Positions 15,491 through 24,606 of a stretch of 64,000 nt of DNA are shown piece by piece. Within the stretch, counting starts at the first letter, position 1. Each line of letters starts with the position of its first letter. Source of the stretch: an uncultured Acetatifactor sp. (lineage in GTDB: Bacteria > Bacillota > Clostridia > Lachnospirales > Lachnospiraceae); assembly GCA_910578185.1 (NCBI GenBank), contig CAJTPN010000015.1:1-64000 (forward strand), in the 5' to 3' direction. Below the pieces are notes generated by a model. The model was given only the letters and a program-made list of their open reading frames with translations. It did not search any database and was not told where the DNA came from. The position numbers were made by a program, and so were the translations under genes.

Positions 15491-16675
15491 TTACAGTTCG
15501 CCTTTTCTATATTTTGCTACGATGCTCTGTATACGTTCATTAGGATTTAAGAGATCGCTGATAGAAGAATCGTGGTTCAGGGTATCAATAATATAGGCAA
15601 TGTACTTACTCATATCACAGTTGATATACCAATCCCGCTGCAGCAATTCAGGGGTCTGATAAATCAGATTGGTGGTGAGTACTTTATCAATGATACCAGA
15701 TGCAAAGGCCTTGTCAAACTTCTCCAGGCCGCTGGTAAAAAGGCCAAAGGTTGAGAATACGAAAATCCTGGAGGCCTTGCGGTCCTTCAAAGCAGCGGCA
15801 ACTTCCAGCACGCTTTCACCTGAGGAAATCATATCATCAATGATGATCATATCTTTTCCCTCTACACTGGTTCCCAGAAATTCATGGGCAACGATGGGGT
15901 TTCGTCCGTTTACCACTCGCGTATAATCACGCCTTTTATAAAACATGCCCATATCCAGACCCAATACGTTTGCAATATAGATTGCGCGGTTCATACCGCC
16001 CTCGTCGGGGCTGATGACCATCATATGCTCCGAGTCCAGCTTTAGACCGTTCACATTCCGCAGCAGTCCCTTGATAAACTGGTATGCGGGCTGAACGGTT
16101 TCGAAACCGTGGAGAGGAATTGCGTTTTGGACGCGTGGATCGTGAGCGTCAAAGGTAATGATATTGTCCACACCCATCTGTACCAGCTCCTGCAGTGCAA
16201 GGGCACAGTCCAAGGATTCCCTGGCAGTTCTCTTGTGCTGACGGCTTTCATAGAGATAAGGCATGATCACGGTAATGCGGCGCGCCTTTCCGCCTACGGC
16301 GGCGATAAGACGTTTCAAATCCTGATAGTGGTCGTCAGGAGACATATGGTTTTCATGACCGCACAGAGAATAAGTCAGTGAATAATTACATACGTCCACC
16401 AGAAGGTAAAGGTCGGTGCCCCGGACGGATTGTAGGATCATTCCCTTTGCTTCTCCTGAACCGAAACGGGGGACGGCGGATTTCAACAGATAGCTGTCTC
16501 TCTGATATCCGGCGAAGGCAAGCGATTCTTTGTGTTCGCTTTCTCTTTCTGCCCGCCATTTTACGAGATACTGGTCGATCTTTTCACCCAGCGTCTTACA
16601 GCTCTCCAGAGCGATTATTCCCAATGAACCTACGGGAATCGTTTCCAAGTTCCTTTTTTCTTCGCGGTTGCCCAT
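15491..16675 (-). CDS. prs: ribose-phosphate pyrophosphokinase, enlarged variant
   Basis: 394 residues, about 80 longer than the usual ~315-residue PRPP synthetase. It makes PRPP from ribose 5-phosphate and ATP for nucleotide, His and Trp synthesis. The two phosphoribosyltransferase-type folds are recognisable: TFDAHDPRVQNAIP corresponds to the vDLHa region, VSPDEGGMNRA to the substrate loop, and IIIDDMISSGES to the PRPP-binding loop. The extra length is mainly an N-terminal extension and loop insertions. Because of the divergence it may be a specialised paralogue, and a standard prs could exist elsewhere. The ATG at 16675 follows AGAGGAAATTTTC. Confidence 0.85.
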   Translation of the reverse strand: MGNREEKRNLETIPVGSLGIIALESCKTLGEKIDQYLVKWRAERESEHKESLAFAGYQRDSYLLKSAVPRFGSGEAKGMILQSVRGTDLYLLVDVCNYSLTYSLCGHENHMSPDDHYQDLKRLIAAVGGKARRITVIMPYLYESRQHKRTARESLDCALALQELVQMGVDNIITFDAHDPRVQNAIPLHGFETVQPAYQFIKGLLRNVNGLKLDSEHMMVISPDEGGMNRAIYIANVLGLDMGMFYKRRDYTRVVNGRNPIVAHEFLGTSVEGKDMIIIDDMISSGESVLEVAAALKDRKASRIFVFSTFGLFTSGLEKFDKAFASGIIDKVLTTNLIYQTPELLQRDWYINCDMSKYIAYIIDTLNHDSSISDLLNPNERIQSIVAKYRKGEL

Positions 16676-16780
16676 GAAAATTTCCTCTTTCTTATTTATT
16701 TCCAGACATTTGCGGTATGGATAGGATTGCGCTTTTCCGCTAATGTCCTGGGGGTCAAATGAATTGTTTGCTGCGGTCAA

Positions 16781-17800
16781 TCAGTGGCGGTTTGAGCCAT
16801 TTGAATAAGGATCTATGGTAGTATTGGCCATACGCCTCTTTAAAATACGGATATCGGGTCCTGTGAGCTTACACAGAGTAAAGCTGCTGGTAATTCGGGA
16901 AAAGATTCTGTCCGAATATCGGTCTCGAAGCTCTTCCAGGCTGATATTGGTGGAAATCAAGGTAGCCTTTTGGCGCAAGTGCCGCTGGTTCAGGCAGGAA
17001 AAAAGCTGGGAAGTCACAAAGTTATTGGTGATCTCCGTTCCCAGGTCGTCAATGATCAACAGGTCGCAGTCATAAAGATCATCATACAGCCCATAGAGGG
17101 ATTCTTTGACCTTCGCGTCAAAAGAATACATTGCCAACAGTTCAAACATACCGGAAGCGCTGAAATAGATCACGGAATTTCCTGTTTCCAACAGCTCTTT
17201 TGCGATACATCCGGATAAAAAGCTTTTTCCCGTACCTACTGTACCATAAAAGAAGAGATTGTGATAGTCTTCTTTGAAATTTTGCACAAACTTTTTGGAC
17301 AATCTGACGGCGGCTTCAAAATGGCGCAAATCCTGATCGCGATAATATTCGTAAGAGAGTGTGGAAAAATTCTCTCTTGTAATCATATCCTGTATATGGG
17401 ACTGGGCATAGAGAATGGATATTTCCTGTTGGCGGAAGCAGTGGCATTTTTCCCGGACGGCGGTTTTGCCGGGGAGATAGCCGGTATCTTTGCAGTCGGG
17501 GCAGTTGTACACCGGTTCCAGGTAATCGGAAGGGAAGCCATGTTCTTCCAGCAGTCTTTTCTGTGCCGCCGCAATTTCCGCCAGCTGTTGATGGAGATTG
17601 GCGCGGGCGTTGCCGTCGCCTTCCAGCATACGCCGCATACCGGAGACGGAGAGCGTACTGACGGAGTCTGCCAGTTGGCGGAATTCCGGAATCATGCCAT
17701 AGACATGATCTCTCTTCTGTTCCGTAAGTACCCGATTGGCATCCCGGGTGCGTTCATAGCCCTTTATGATAGCTTCATACTGATTATTGCTGAGTGCCAC
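16781..17800 (-). CDS. dnaI: DnaI/DnaC-like helicase-loader ATPase
   Basis: 339 residues from the GTG at 17800, chosen because AAAGGAG stands 7 bases upstream; the frame is open to 17854 without a site. The N-terminal region has a zinc-binding cluster (CPDCKDTGYL, then CHC near residue 125), as in Bacillus DnaI. The AAA+ core follows with Walker A GTVGTGKS, Walker B LLIIDDLG, and a sensor/arginine region ISTNISLEELRDRYSDRIFSR. It loads the replicative helicase. It follows dnaD, its usual partner, and precedes prs. Confidence 0.88.
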   Translation of the reverse strand: MALSNNQYEAIIKGYERTRDANRVLTEQKRDHVYGMIPEFRQLADSVSTLSVSGMRRMLEGDGNARANLHQQLAEIAAAQKRLLEEHGFPSDYLEPVYNCPDCKDTGYLPGKTAVREKCHCFRQQEISILYAQSHIQDMITRENFSTLSYEYYRDQDLRHFEAAVRLSKKFVQNFKEDYHNLFFYGTVGTGKSFLSGCIAKELLETGNSVIYFSASGMFELLAMYSFDAKVKESLYGLYDDLYDCDLLIIDDLGTEITNNFVTSQLFSCLNQRHLRQKATLISTNISLEELRDRYSDRIFSRITSSFTLCKLTGPDIRILKRRMANTTIDPYSNGSNRH

Positions 17801-17888
17801 AACGGATCTCCTTTTCTTGGTGCTTGTTAACGGTTCGGACAACGTGGCCGCCAAGTCAACAATGGTGGCGGGGATGGTTAGACAGAGG

Positions 17889-18998
17889 TTAATTGCTCAA
17901 CAGCTCCTGTTCCAGGACATCGAAGTCATAGTGGTTTTGGGTAAACTGGTTAAAACGGTTGGCCGGTTGTCTCTGGATGGTACCCGAAGCGGTGTTTTTC
18001 CTGCGCTGTTGATAGGAACGGTCTATTTTAAAGATATCCGATTTGTGCTGTACATTCTGTAGTTTCCAGTTGCTCAGGATACTTTCCGCGTATTCAAAGC
18101 GATGCCTGTCCGTTGCCAGGACGGTTCGGTCGCAGGCTTCCAGAATGATATCTATGGAAAAGGCGTAATCCTTGGTCCAACGGGTCATATATTCCAGCTC
18201 TTTTGCTGTGGGAGAGCCGTTCTTCCCAAGACCGTTCATGATGGCATATATATTTTTATCATAGCGGGCGGAGGCCTTCTGCGCATCCTTGGGAGTGGTG
18301 ATACCCTGCTCCGCCCAGCTGATTGCTACTTTTTCTATGTATTTGAAATCTTTTTTACCCTTGTCAACGCAGTATTGAATCAGGTGATCAATCAGGTCGT
18401 CGGAAAAATGAAGCACATCCGTAAAATACAGAATGGTTTTGATCTCCGAAGGTGTCAGGGGCTTTCCGATGTAGGACTCGGCGATAAAGAGAAGCTGCGC
18501 CGTGTCCTGTCTGTTTTTAAATTCCCTGAGCTGATCTGCGGAATAAGAGGGTTTCTCATAAATTGTGGGCTCCAAAGTGACGCTTTGGGCTGAAATTTTG
18601 TCAGGGAACATGGATGGCAGCGGCGCGGAAGGAGCAGGCTCCGCCGTTGGCATGGGCACAAAGGAAGATACAGGATGATCTGGGGATTTTGCATCGCCGC
18701 AGGCGGACAGATCCCGGATATGGATGCCTGTAAGATTTTTGGCATTGTCGTAATCCAGATCCAGAAGCTGCCGCTTTTCCCAGTAGGTCAGGGAACGGAG
18801 TACATCTTTTTCCGTATGGTTGAACTTGTCCGCAATATCGGACACGCTGGTGGCCTGCCGTGCGTCCATCATGCGCAGCAGATAAATGTACACCTTTATC
18901 TGAGCGTCATTTGCGTCTTTCATATATTCGTCGATAAAAAGGTTGGATATAACGGTGGAATCCTGACGGTTATCTCTGTAGATTGTTAAACGCGACAT
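17889..18998 (-). CDS. dnaD: DnaD-domain replication initiation protein
   Basis: 369 residues from the ATG at 18998 behind CGGAGGAAGTGCAGCC. The N-terminus has a winged-helix part (VSDIADKFNHTEKDVLRSL). A proline-rich, poorly conserved linker (about 120-190) follows, then one or two DnaD C-terminal helical domains, with FIAESYIGKPLTPSEIKTI and the signature YIEKVAISWAEQGITTPKDA. It acts with DnaB/DnaI-type loaders in primosome assembly. A DnaA-box-like array precedes it, so DnaA may control it. Confidence 0.85.
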   Translation of the reverse strand: MSRLTIYRDNRQDSTVISNLFIDEYMKDANDAQIKVYIYLLRMMDARQATSVSDIADKFNHTEKDVLRSLTYWEKRQLLDLDYDNAKNLTGIHIRDLSACGDAKSPDHPVSSFVPMPTAEPAPSAPLPSMFPDKISAQSVTLEPTIYEKPSYSADQLREFKNRQDTAQLLFIAESYIGKPLTPSEIKTILYFTDVLHFSDDLIDHLIQYCVDKGKKDFKYIEKVAISWAEQGITTPKDAQKASARYDKNIYAIMNGLGKNGSPTAKELEYMTRWTKDYAFSIDIILEACDRTVLATDRHRFEYAESILSNWKLQNVQHKSDIFKIDRSYQQRRKNTASGTIQRQPANRFNQFTQNHYDFDVLEQELLSN

Positions 18999-19319
18999 GG
19001 GCTGCACTTCCTCCGGGCCGAATAAATTTTTTTGTCCGTGCAATACCGCAGGCGGGCTGCGATATTGCCGAAACATAAGAAATTTGAATACAGTCATGAG
19101 TATAGCACAAGGTTTTGGAAAAGAAAATAGTCAATTTCCCGAAACGAGAACCATGGAAAAAGAAAAGAAAAAATGTGAAAAATGTGGAAAATGTGGATAA
19201 AATTTCAGGTATTCATGTGTTATGGGAGTTTTCGCCCAAAAGTTATCCACCATAAAAAAGGAAATATACACAGCTCACTGAGAACATTATAAGGTTTCTG
19301 GCTGTGGATATGTGGATAA
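18999..19319. promoter_or_regulatory. dnaD-murC intergenic region with DnaA-box array
   Basis: Three abutting 9-mers, TGTGAAAAA (19174-19182), TGTGGAAAA (19183-19191) and TGTGGATAA (19192-19200), are in perfect 9-base phase, and the last is an exact DnaA box. A one-mismatch box TTATCCACC (19243-19251), TGTGGATAT (19303-19311) and a second exact box TGTGGATAA (19311-19319) follow. No gene is visible in the 321-base stretch. It may be a DnaA control or titration site for the dnaD-dnaI genes. No dnaA, dnaN or rpmH is present, so it is probably not the chromosomal origin. Confidence 0.55.
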
Positions 19320-20699
19320 TCAAAGTCCAAGCAGGTTTTCTCCTATTTTTACCACATCTCCGGCGCCCATAGTTATCAACAAGTCGCCGTTTATGCAATT
19401 TTCCAAAAGGAAATTTTCTATTTCATCAAAGGTGGGAAAATAATCACAGCTGTGTCCCAAAGCCAGGATTTCGTCCCGAAGAAGCTCCGAGCTGACGCCA
19501 AGCGTATCCGTTTCTCTGGCGGCAAAAATGTCCGCCAGCACCACCCGGTCGGCAAGAGTCAGGGCTTTTGCAAAGTCGTGCAAAAAAGCCTTTGTTCTGG
19601 AGTAGGTATGGGGCTGAAAAACGCACCAGAGCGTCTTGTGCGGATATCTGGATGCGGCTTCCAGTGCGGCGGAAATTTCTGTGGGGTGGTGGGAATAATC
19701 GTCTATAATTGTGACGCCGCCTATTTGGCCCTTGTATTCAAATCTTCGGTCCGCCCCGGTGAAATCATGGAGCGCTTCCGCCGTAACAGCCTCGCCGATG
19801 CCAAGCAGTCGGGCCAGCGCCATGGCTGCCAGGGCGTTGGATATGTTGTGGAGGCCGGGTACCTGCAGAGAGATACGCAGAAGCTTATTCCGGCCAAGGC
19901 AGGGGGTAAAGGAAGGATATCCTGCCTCGTTGTAGGTGATGTCGGAAGGATAATAATCTGAGCTGTCATTGCTTCCGAAAGTGATCACACGGCAGGCCAG
20001 TCCCTCCGTTATCTCCGAAAGGTTTTGGATGTCGCCGTTGATAATCAGGCATCCGTCCGCAGGCAGCAGCTTTGCGTATTCACGGAAAGAATGCCGGATA
20101 TCTGCCAGGTCTCTGAAGAAGTCCAGGTGGTCTTCTTCTATATTTAATATGAGACCTATGTTAGGAGAAAAACTCAGGAAGCTGTTGGTGTACTCACATG
20201 CCTCCGTGACAAAATAACCGGATTTACCAATGCGAAGATTACCATCTATGGACTTTAATCTGCCGCCGATCATCAAAGTGGGATCTGTGCCGGCTCGAAG
20301 CAGGATTTCGCTGACCATAGAGGTGGTGGTGGTCTTGCCGTGGGTGCCGCTGATTCCGATGGGCGTCCGGTAGTTTCTCATAATCTGGCCCATCAATTCT
20401 CCCCTGGCAAGGCAGGGGATTTTCATTTCCCGGGCGGCTTTCAATTCCGGGTTGTCGGGATGTACGGCGCTGGTAAAAACCACACAGGCCATATCTTTTG
20501 TAATATTTTCGGTCCGTTGTCCATAAAATACGGTAATCCCTTTTGATTCCAGAGAGCTGGTCCGGGCGCTGGAGCAGCGGTCCGAGCCGGATACCTGAAA
20601 ACCGGCGTCCCACAAAAGCTCTGCCAGACCGCACATGCTGACGCCGCCGATACCGATGAAATATATGGAACATGGATTGTTAAAGTCAATTTTATACAT
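19320..20699 (-). CDS. murC: UDP-N-acetylmuramate--L-alanine ligase
   Basis: 459 residues, normal length. It adds the first amino acid of the peptidoglycan stem in the cytoplasm. The N-terminal Rossmann-like domain (YFIGIGGVSMCGLAELL), the ATP loop GTHGKTTTTSM near residue 115 and the C-terminal ligase domain with VFQPHTYSRTKAF are present. The ATG at 20699 follows AGGAAGTGTGATCTC. It is the first gene of a minus-strand group continuing to dnaD, dnaI and prs. Confidence 0.96.
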   Translation of the reverse strand: MYKIDFNNPCSIYFIGIGGVSMCGLAELLWDAGFQVSGSDRCSSARTSSLESKGITVFYGQRTENITKDMACVVFTSAVHPDNPELKAAREMKIPCLARGELMGQIMRNYRTPIGISGTHGKTTTTSMVSEILLRAGTDPTLMIGGRLKSIDGNLRIGKSGYFVTEACEYTNSFLSFSPNIGLILNIEEDHLDFFRDLADIRHSFREYAKLLPADGCLIINGDIQNLSEITEGLACRVITFGSNDSSDYYPSDITYNEAGYPSFTPCLGRNKLLRISLQVPGLHNISNALAAMALARLLGIGEAVTAEALHDFTGADRRFEYKGQIGGVTIIDDYSHHPTEISAALEAASRYPHKTLWCVFQPHTYSRTKAFLHDFAKALTLADRVVLADIFAARETDTLGVSSELLRDEILALGHSCDYFPTFDEIENFLLENCINGDLLITMGAGDVVKIGENLLGL

Positions 20700-20989
20700 G
20701 AGATCACACTTCCTTATTGTTTATATTCCTTATTATAAGCAACAGTGTAATAAAATACAATCAAAAAATGGGTAAATGTGAAAAGTGACTGTTGGTCATG
20801 GATTGGTTCTTTTTAAATATTGATAAAAGTATACAAAAAAAAGAGAGATTTGATGTTAATTTTGTATAAAATAAATAAATTGTAAGCAAATATTTTTAGA
20901 TTTTGATGTAAAATTATTCCTTTTTCTTAAAACGTGTGTTATAATGAACATACCAGGAAACTGGAAGAAGGCTAGACAGAGGTGATGAC
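20700..20989. other. divergent AT-rich promoter region between murC and glgC
   Basis: This 290-base AT-rich stretch separates divergent genes. A perfect TATAAT (20940-20945) with an upstream TG pair is the likely extended -10 of glgC, about 45 bases before its start; the -35 side (TTCCTT) is weak. On the minus strand a TATAAT at 20732-20737 is a likely -10 for murC. Confidence 0.45.
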
Positions 20990-22261
20990 ATGATTAAAAA
21001 GGAAATGATTGCCATGTTGTTGGCAGGTGGACAGGGCAGCCGTCTGGGTGTGCTTACATCCAAGGTAGCAAAGCCTGCCGTAGCGTTTGGAGGGAAATAT
21101 CGCATTATTGATTTCCCACTTTCTAACTGTATTAATTCTGGGGTGGACACAGTGGGTGTCCTGACCCAATATCAGCCTCTGCGGCTGAATGCGCACATAG
21201 GGATCGGTATTCCATGGGATTTGGACCGCAATATCGGCGGCGTTACCGTGCTGCCTCCTTACGAGAAGAGCTCTAACAGTGAGTGGTATACCGGTACGGC
21301 CAATGCTATTTATCAGAACCTGGAGTACATGGAAAGTTATCATCCCGAATATGTGCTGATCCTGTCAGGGGATCATATTTACAAGATGGATTATGAAGTG
21401 ATGTTGGATTTCCATAAGGCCAACGGAGCCGAGGTCACGATTGCCGTCATGCCCGTACCGATGGAAGAGGCGAGCCGATTCGGTATCATGATAGCGGACG
21501 AAAAGAAGAGGATTACGGAATTTGAGGAGAAGCCGGAGCATCCCAGAAGCAATCTTGCCAGTATGGGAATCTATATTTTCAACTGGAAGACGCTGAAAGA
21601 GGCGCTGATTGCCATGGCGGAACAGCCGGCGCTGGACTTCGGCAAGCATGTGATTCCCTATTGTCATGAAAAAGGCGCGCCGCTGTATGCATATGAATTT
21701 ACCGGCTATTGGAAGGATGTGGGTACCTTAAGCTCTTATTGGGAGGCAAATATGGAGCTGATTGATATTGTGCCGGAGTTCAACCTTTATGAGGAATATT
21801 GGAAGATATATACCAAGAGCGAAATCCAGCCGCCCCAGTACTTTGACAAGGACAGTGTGGTGGAGCGCAGCATTATCGGCGAGGGTACGGACGTCTACGG
21901 TAAGGTTTATAATTCCGTCATCGGCTGCGGCGTCACCATAGGAAAAGGAACGGTGATCAGGGACTCGATTATTATGAATCAGGCCCAGATCGGGGACAAC
22001 TGTGAGCTGAACAAGGCCATTGTGGCGGAGGAAGTACGGATTGGGGCTCAGGTGCGACTTGGCGTCGGAGAGGAAGCGGACAACGAGACCGCACCCTATA
22101 TTTACAACCACGGACTTGTAACCATTGGAGAGAGAAGCGTGATCCCGGGCGGCGTTACGGTTGGAAAAAATACTGTTATCTTTGGCGTGACCACAGCCGC
22201 AGATTATCAGAATCTAAATCTGGAAAGCGGCAAAACTTTGATTAAGGCAGGTGAACAGTAG
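20990..22261 (+). CDS. glgC: glucose-1-phosphate adenylyltransferase, catalytic subunit
   Basis: 423 residues. It makes ADP-glucose, the committed step of glycogen synthesis. The nucleotidyltransferase loop LLAGGQGSRLGVLTSKVAKPA is complete, the GDHIYKMDY metal site is present, and a left-handed beta-helix hexapeptide domain fills the C-terminus. The ATG at 20990 follows AGAGGTGATGAC. It overlaps glgD by a single base, so both subunits should be made in step. Confidence 0.96.
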   Translation: MIKKEMIAMLLAGGQGSRLGVLTSKVAKPAVAFGGKYRIIDFPLSNCINSGVDTVGVLTQYQPLRLNAHIGIGIPWDLDRNIGGVTVLPPYEKSSNSEWYTGTANAIYQNLEYMESYHPEYVLILSGDHIYKMDYEVMLDFHKANGAEVTIAVMPVPMEEASRFGIMIADEKKRITEFEEKPEHPRSNLASMGIYIFNWKTLKEALIAMAEQPALDFGKHVIPYCHEKGAPLYAYEFTGYWKDVGTLSSYWEANMELIDIVPEFNLYEEYWKIYTKSEIQPPQYFDKDSVVERSIIGEGTDVYGKVYNSVIGCGVTIGKGTVIRDSIIMNQAQIGDNCELNKAIVAEEVRIGAQVRLGVGEEADNETAPYIYNHGLVTIGERSVIPGGVTVGKNTVIFGVTTAADYQNLNLESGKTLIKAGEQ

Positions 22262-23382
22262 TGAGAGCGATTGGAATAGTTTTGGCAGGCGGAAATAACC
22301 GCAGGATGCGTGAACTGTCGCAGAAAAGGGCCATTTGTGCCATGCCCATTGCAGGCAGTTACCGCAGTATAGATTTTACATTGAGCAACATGGCCAATTC
22401 TCACATTCAGAAGGTGGCGGTGGTGACACAGTATAATGCCAGAAGCTTGAATGAACATTTGAGTTCTTCAAAGTGGTGGGATTTTGGACGTAAACAGGGG
22501 GGGCTCTATGTGTTTACTCCTGTAATGACCGCGGACAACAGCAACTGGTACAGAGGGACTGCGGACGCCATTTATCAGAATCTGGCATTTCTCAAGGACA
22601 GCCATGAACCCTATGTGGTGATCGCTTCCGGCGACTGTGTTTACAAGGTGGATTTCAACAAGGTGCTGGAATACCATATTGAGAAAAAAGCCGATATCAC
22701 GGTGGTATGCCGGGATATGGAGGAAGATATCAATTTGGAGCGTTACGGTACCATCAGCATGAACGAGGATAATCGTGTTGAGGAATTTGAGGAAAAGCCT
22801 CTCCGGGCAAAGTCCAGGACGATTTCCTGCGGAATCTATGTGCTGCGTCGCCGTCAGCTCATTGAGATGATTGAGAAGTGTGCGGAGGAAGACAGATATG
22901 ATTTTGTGGAGGACATCCTTATCCGCTACATGGATCTGAAACGAATTTACGGTTATAAGATAAAGGAATACTGGAGAAATATTGCGTCCGTTGAGGATTA
23001 TTTCAGCACCAATATGGATTTCCTCAAGCCGGAAGTCAGAAATTATTTCTTTAAACAGTATCCGGATATTTATTCAAAGGTGGACGATCTTGCGCCGGCA
23101 AAGTATAATGTGGGTGCAAGCGTAAAGAACAGTTTGATTTCCAGTGGATGTATTGTCAACGGGATTGTAGAAAATTCCGTGATCTTTAAGAAGAGCTATA
23201 TCGGAAACAACTGTGTTATCAAGAATTCCATAATATTGAATGATGTATATATCGGTGACAACACCTACATCGAGAACTGTATTGTGGAAAGTCGGGATAC
23301 CATCCGTGCGGATTCCTGTTATGTAGGTGAAAACGGGAAAGTACGCATTGTGGTGGAGCGTAATGAGAGATATACGATGTAA
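22261..23382 (+). CDS. glgD: GlgD, non-catalytic ADP-glucose pyrophosphorylase subunit
   Basis: 373 residues, homologous to GlgC but with a degenerate active-site loop (VLAGGNNRRMRELSQKRA; the GxGxRL and KPAV residues are lost) and GDCVYK instead of GDHIYK. GlgD proteins of Firmicutes form heterotetramers with GlgC and tune its allosteric control. The start is the GTG at 22261 overlapping the last base of the glgC stop. Confidence 0.93.
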   Translation: MRAIGIVLAGGNNRRMRELSQKRAICAMPIAGSYRSIDFTLSNMANSHIQKVAVVTQYNARSLNEHLSSSKWWDFGRKQGGLYVFTPVMTADNSNWYRGTADAIYQNLAFLKDSHEPYVVIASGDCVYKVDFNKVLEYHIEKKADITVVCRDMEEDINLERYGTISMNEDNRVEEFEEKPLRAKSRTISCGIYVLRRRQLIEMIEKCAEEDRYDFVEDILIRYMDLKRIYGYKIKEYWRNIASVEDYFSTNMDFLKPEVRNYFFKQYPDIYSKVDDLAPAKYNVGASVKNSLISSGCIVNGIVENSVIFKKSYIGNNCVIKNSIILNDVYIGDNTYIENCIVESRDTIRADSCYVGENGKVRIVVERNERYTM

Positions 23383-23392
23383 TTGTAGCTTT

Positions 23393-23436
23393 AGCCATGT
23401 ATCAACTCCGTATAACAGCTTATAATTAACATGGCT
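23393..23436 (+). promoter_or_regulatory. inverted repeat and -10 element upstream of spoVG
   Basis: AGCCATGT (23393-23400) and ACATGGCT (23429-23436) form a perfect 8-bp inverted repeat; a TATAAT (23421-23426) lies inside the loop. In Bacillus spoVG is read by sigma-H; I see no clear sigma-H consensus, so the region could be an operator around a sigma-A start. Confidence 0.35.
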
Positions 23437-23471
23437 GGGTCACTGGGATTCCAAGATCGGAGGGAGTACAA

Positions 23472-23750
23472 ATGAAGGTTACAGATGTTCGGGTGCGTAA
23501 AATTGCAAAGGAAGGCAAGATGAAGGCGGTTGTGTCCATTACTTTGGACGAGGAGTTTGTAGTGCATGACATCAAGGTGATTGAAGGGGACAGAGGATTG
23601 TTTATAGCAATGCCCAGCAAAAAGGTGTCCGAAGGGGAATACAGAGATATTGCCCACCCCATTAATTCCCTGGCCAGAGATGCAATTCAAAAAGTGATAT
23701 TGGAGAGTTATGAGAAGGCTCTGACGGAGCCGGATGGGGATAGAGTTTGA
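23472..23750 (+). CDS. spoVG: septation/sporulation regulator SpoVG
   Basis: 92 residues, normal size. A small nucleic-acid-binding protein that affects sporulation, division and surface functions in Firmicutes. The sequence has the conserved VTDVRVRK start and the FIAMPSKK and HPIN motifs. The ATG at 23472 is preceded by GGAGGGAGTACAA. A strong terminator follows, so it is probably a short transcript. It lies just before pth and mfd, as in many Firmicutes, though glmU and a standard prs are missing from between. Confidence 0.95.
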   Translation: MKVTDVRVRKIAKEGKMKAVVSITLDEEFVVHDIKVIEGDRGLFIAMPSKKVSEGEYRDIAHPINSLARDAIQKVILESYEKALTEPDGDRV

Positions 23751-23760
23751 GGGAATAGCG

Positions 23761-23792
23761 ATGCCGTGGTGTAAGTGCACCACGGCATTTTC
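23761..23792 (+). terminator. spoVG terminator
   Basis: ATGCCGTGGTG (23761-23771) and CACCACGGCAT (23778-23788) form a perfect 11-bp stem with a 6-base loop followed by TTTTC. Confidence 0.8.
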
Positions 23793-23839
23793 ATGGGGAT
23801 TTTGATGTGAGGAAAACTGCCATATTTATATGGTTCTTG

Positions 23840-23885
23840 GCAGCAATTCAGTGATCGGTCAAAATTGCTGCGATATTTGACCGAT
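23840..23885. promoter_or_regulatory. two interleaved inverted repeats upstream of pth
   Basis: GCAGCAATT (23840-23848) pairs with AATTGCTGC (23863-23871), and ATCGGTCAAA (23854-23863) pairs with TTTGACCGAT (23876-23885). The arms alternate, so in RNA they give either two mutually exclusive hairpins or an H-type pseudoknot, and in DNA two overlapping operators. It lies 132 bases before pth with no gene between. Confidence 0.5.
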
Positions 23886-24017
23886 GGTTGAGGAATGCAG
23901 CAAGGTTTTAGATTTTCACTTGAAACATGGGAATAAATCATATATGATATTGCAGTAGGCGTCATATATGGCAAGATAGAATGGAATGAAGCGTAAAATG
24001 TAAGGTGGGAACGGACA

Positions 24018-24578
24018 ATGTATTTGATAGTAGGGTTAGGAAATCCGGGACGGAAATATGAGGATACAAGGCATAATATCGGATTTGATGTGGTGAGCAG
24101 ACTCTCGGAGCAGGAGCGGATTTTGATTTCGGAGAAAAAGCACAGGGCAATGATGGGAAAAGGAATGATAGAAGGGCAGAAGTGCATACTTGCCATGCCC
24201 CAGACCTTTATGAATCTGAGCGGCGAAAGTGTCAGGGAGCTGGTGGACTATTATAAAGTGGACGAGACGTGGGAATTGATTGTGGTGTCCGACGATGTCA
24301 GCCTGGATGTGGGGAAAATACGCATCCGAAAAAAGGGAAGTGCAGGCGGGCATAACGGGTTGAAAAATATCATTGCCAACTTTGGGCATGATACCTTTAT
24401 CCGTGTGAAGATGGGTGTGGGAGAAAAACCGGATGGATGGGATTTGGCGGATCACGTATTGGGAAAATTTTCTGCAGAAGAGCGTAAAGCGGTGGATGAG
24501 GCAGCAGGTCGTGCCGTCGACGCTATCCGCGCGATCATCACCCAAGGGGCGGATATAGCAATGAACCGATATAATTAA
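24018..24578 (+). CDS. pth: peptidyl-tRNA hydrolase
   Basis: 186 residues, normal length. It releases peptides from stalled peptidyl-tRNA. The active-site asparagine and histidine stand in LGNPGRKYEDTRHNIG, and the second signature GSAGGHNGLKNI is intact. The ATG at 24018 follows AAGGTGGGAACGGACA. The mfd start follows after 28 bases, the classical Firmicute pth-mfd pair. Confidence 0.96.
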   Translation: MYLIVGLGNPGRKYEDTRHNIGFDVVSRLSEQERILISEKKHRAMMGKGMIEGQKCILAMPQTFMNLSGESVRELVDYYKVDETWELIVVSDDVSLDVGKIRIRKKGSAGGHNGLKNIIANFGHDTFIRVKMGVGEKPDGWDLADHVLGKFSAEERKAVDEAAGRAVDAIRAIITQGADIAMNRYN

Positions 24579-24606
24579 GGCGAGATTTAGAGTAGGGAGG
24601 CAGATT

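Noticed and set aside
18997..19200. 67-codon frame ending KKKCEKCGKCG
   Set aside because: Antisense to the dnaD start and made of the DnaA-box-like repeats; no ribosome binding site.
19174..19319. Chromosomal replication origin
   Set aside because: DnaA boxes are present, but dnaA, dnaN, gyrB and rpmH are absent and no clear unwinding element was seen; kept only as a DnaA-box array.
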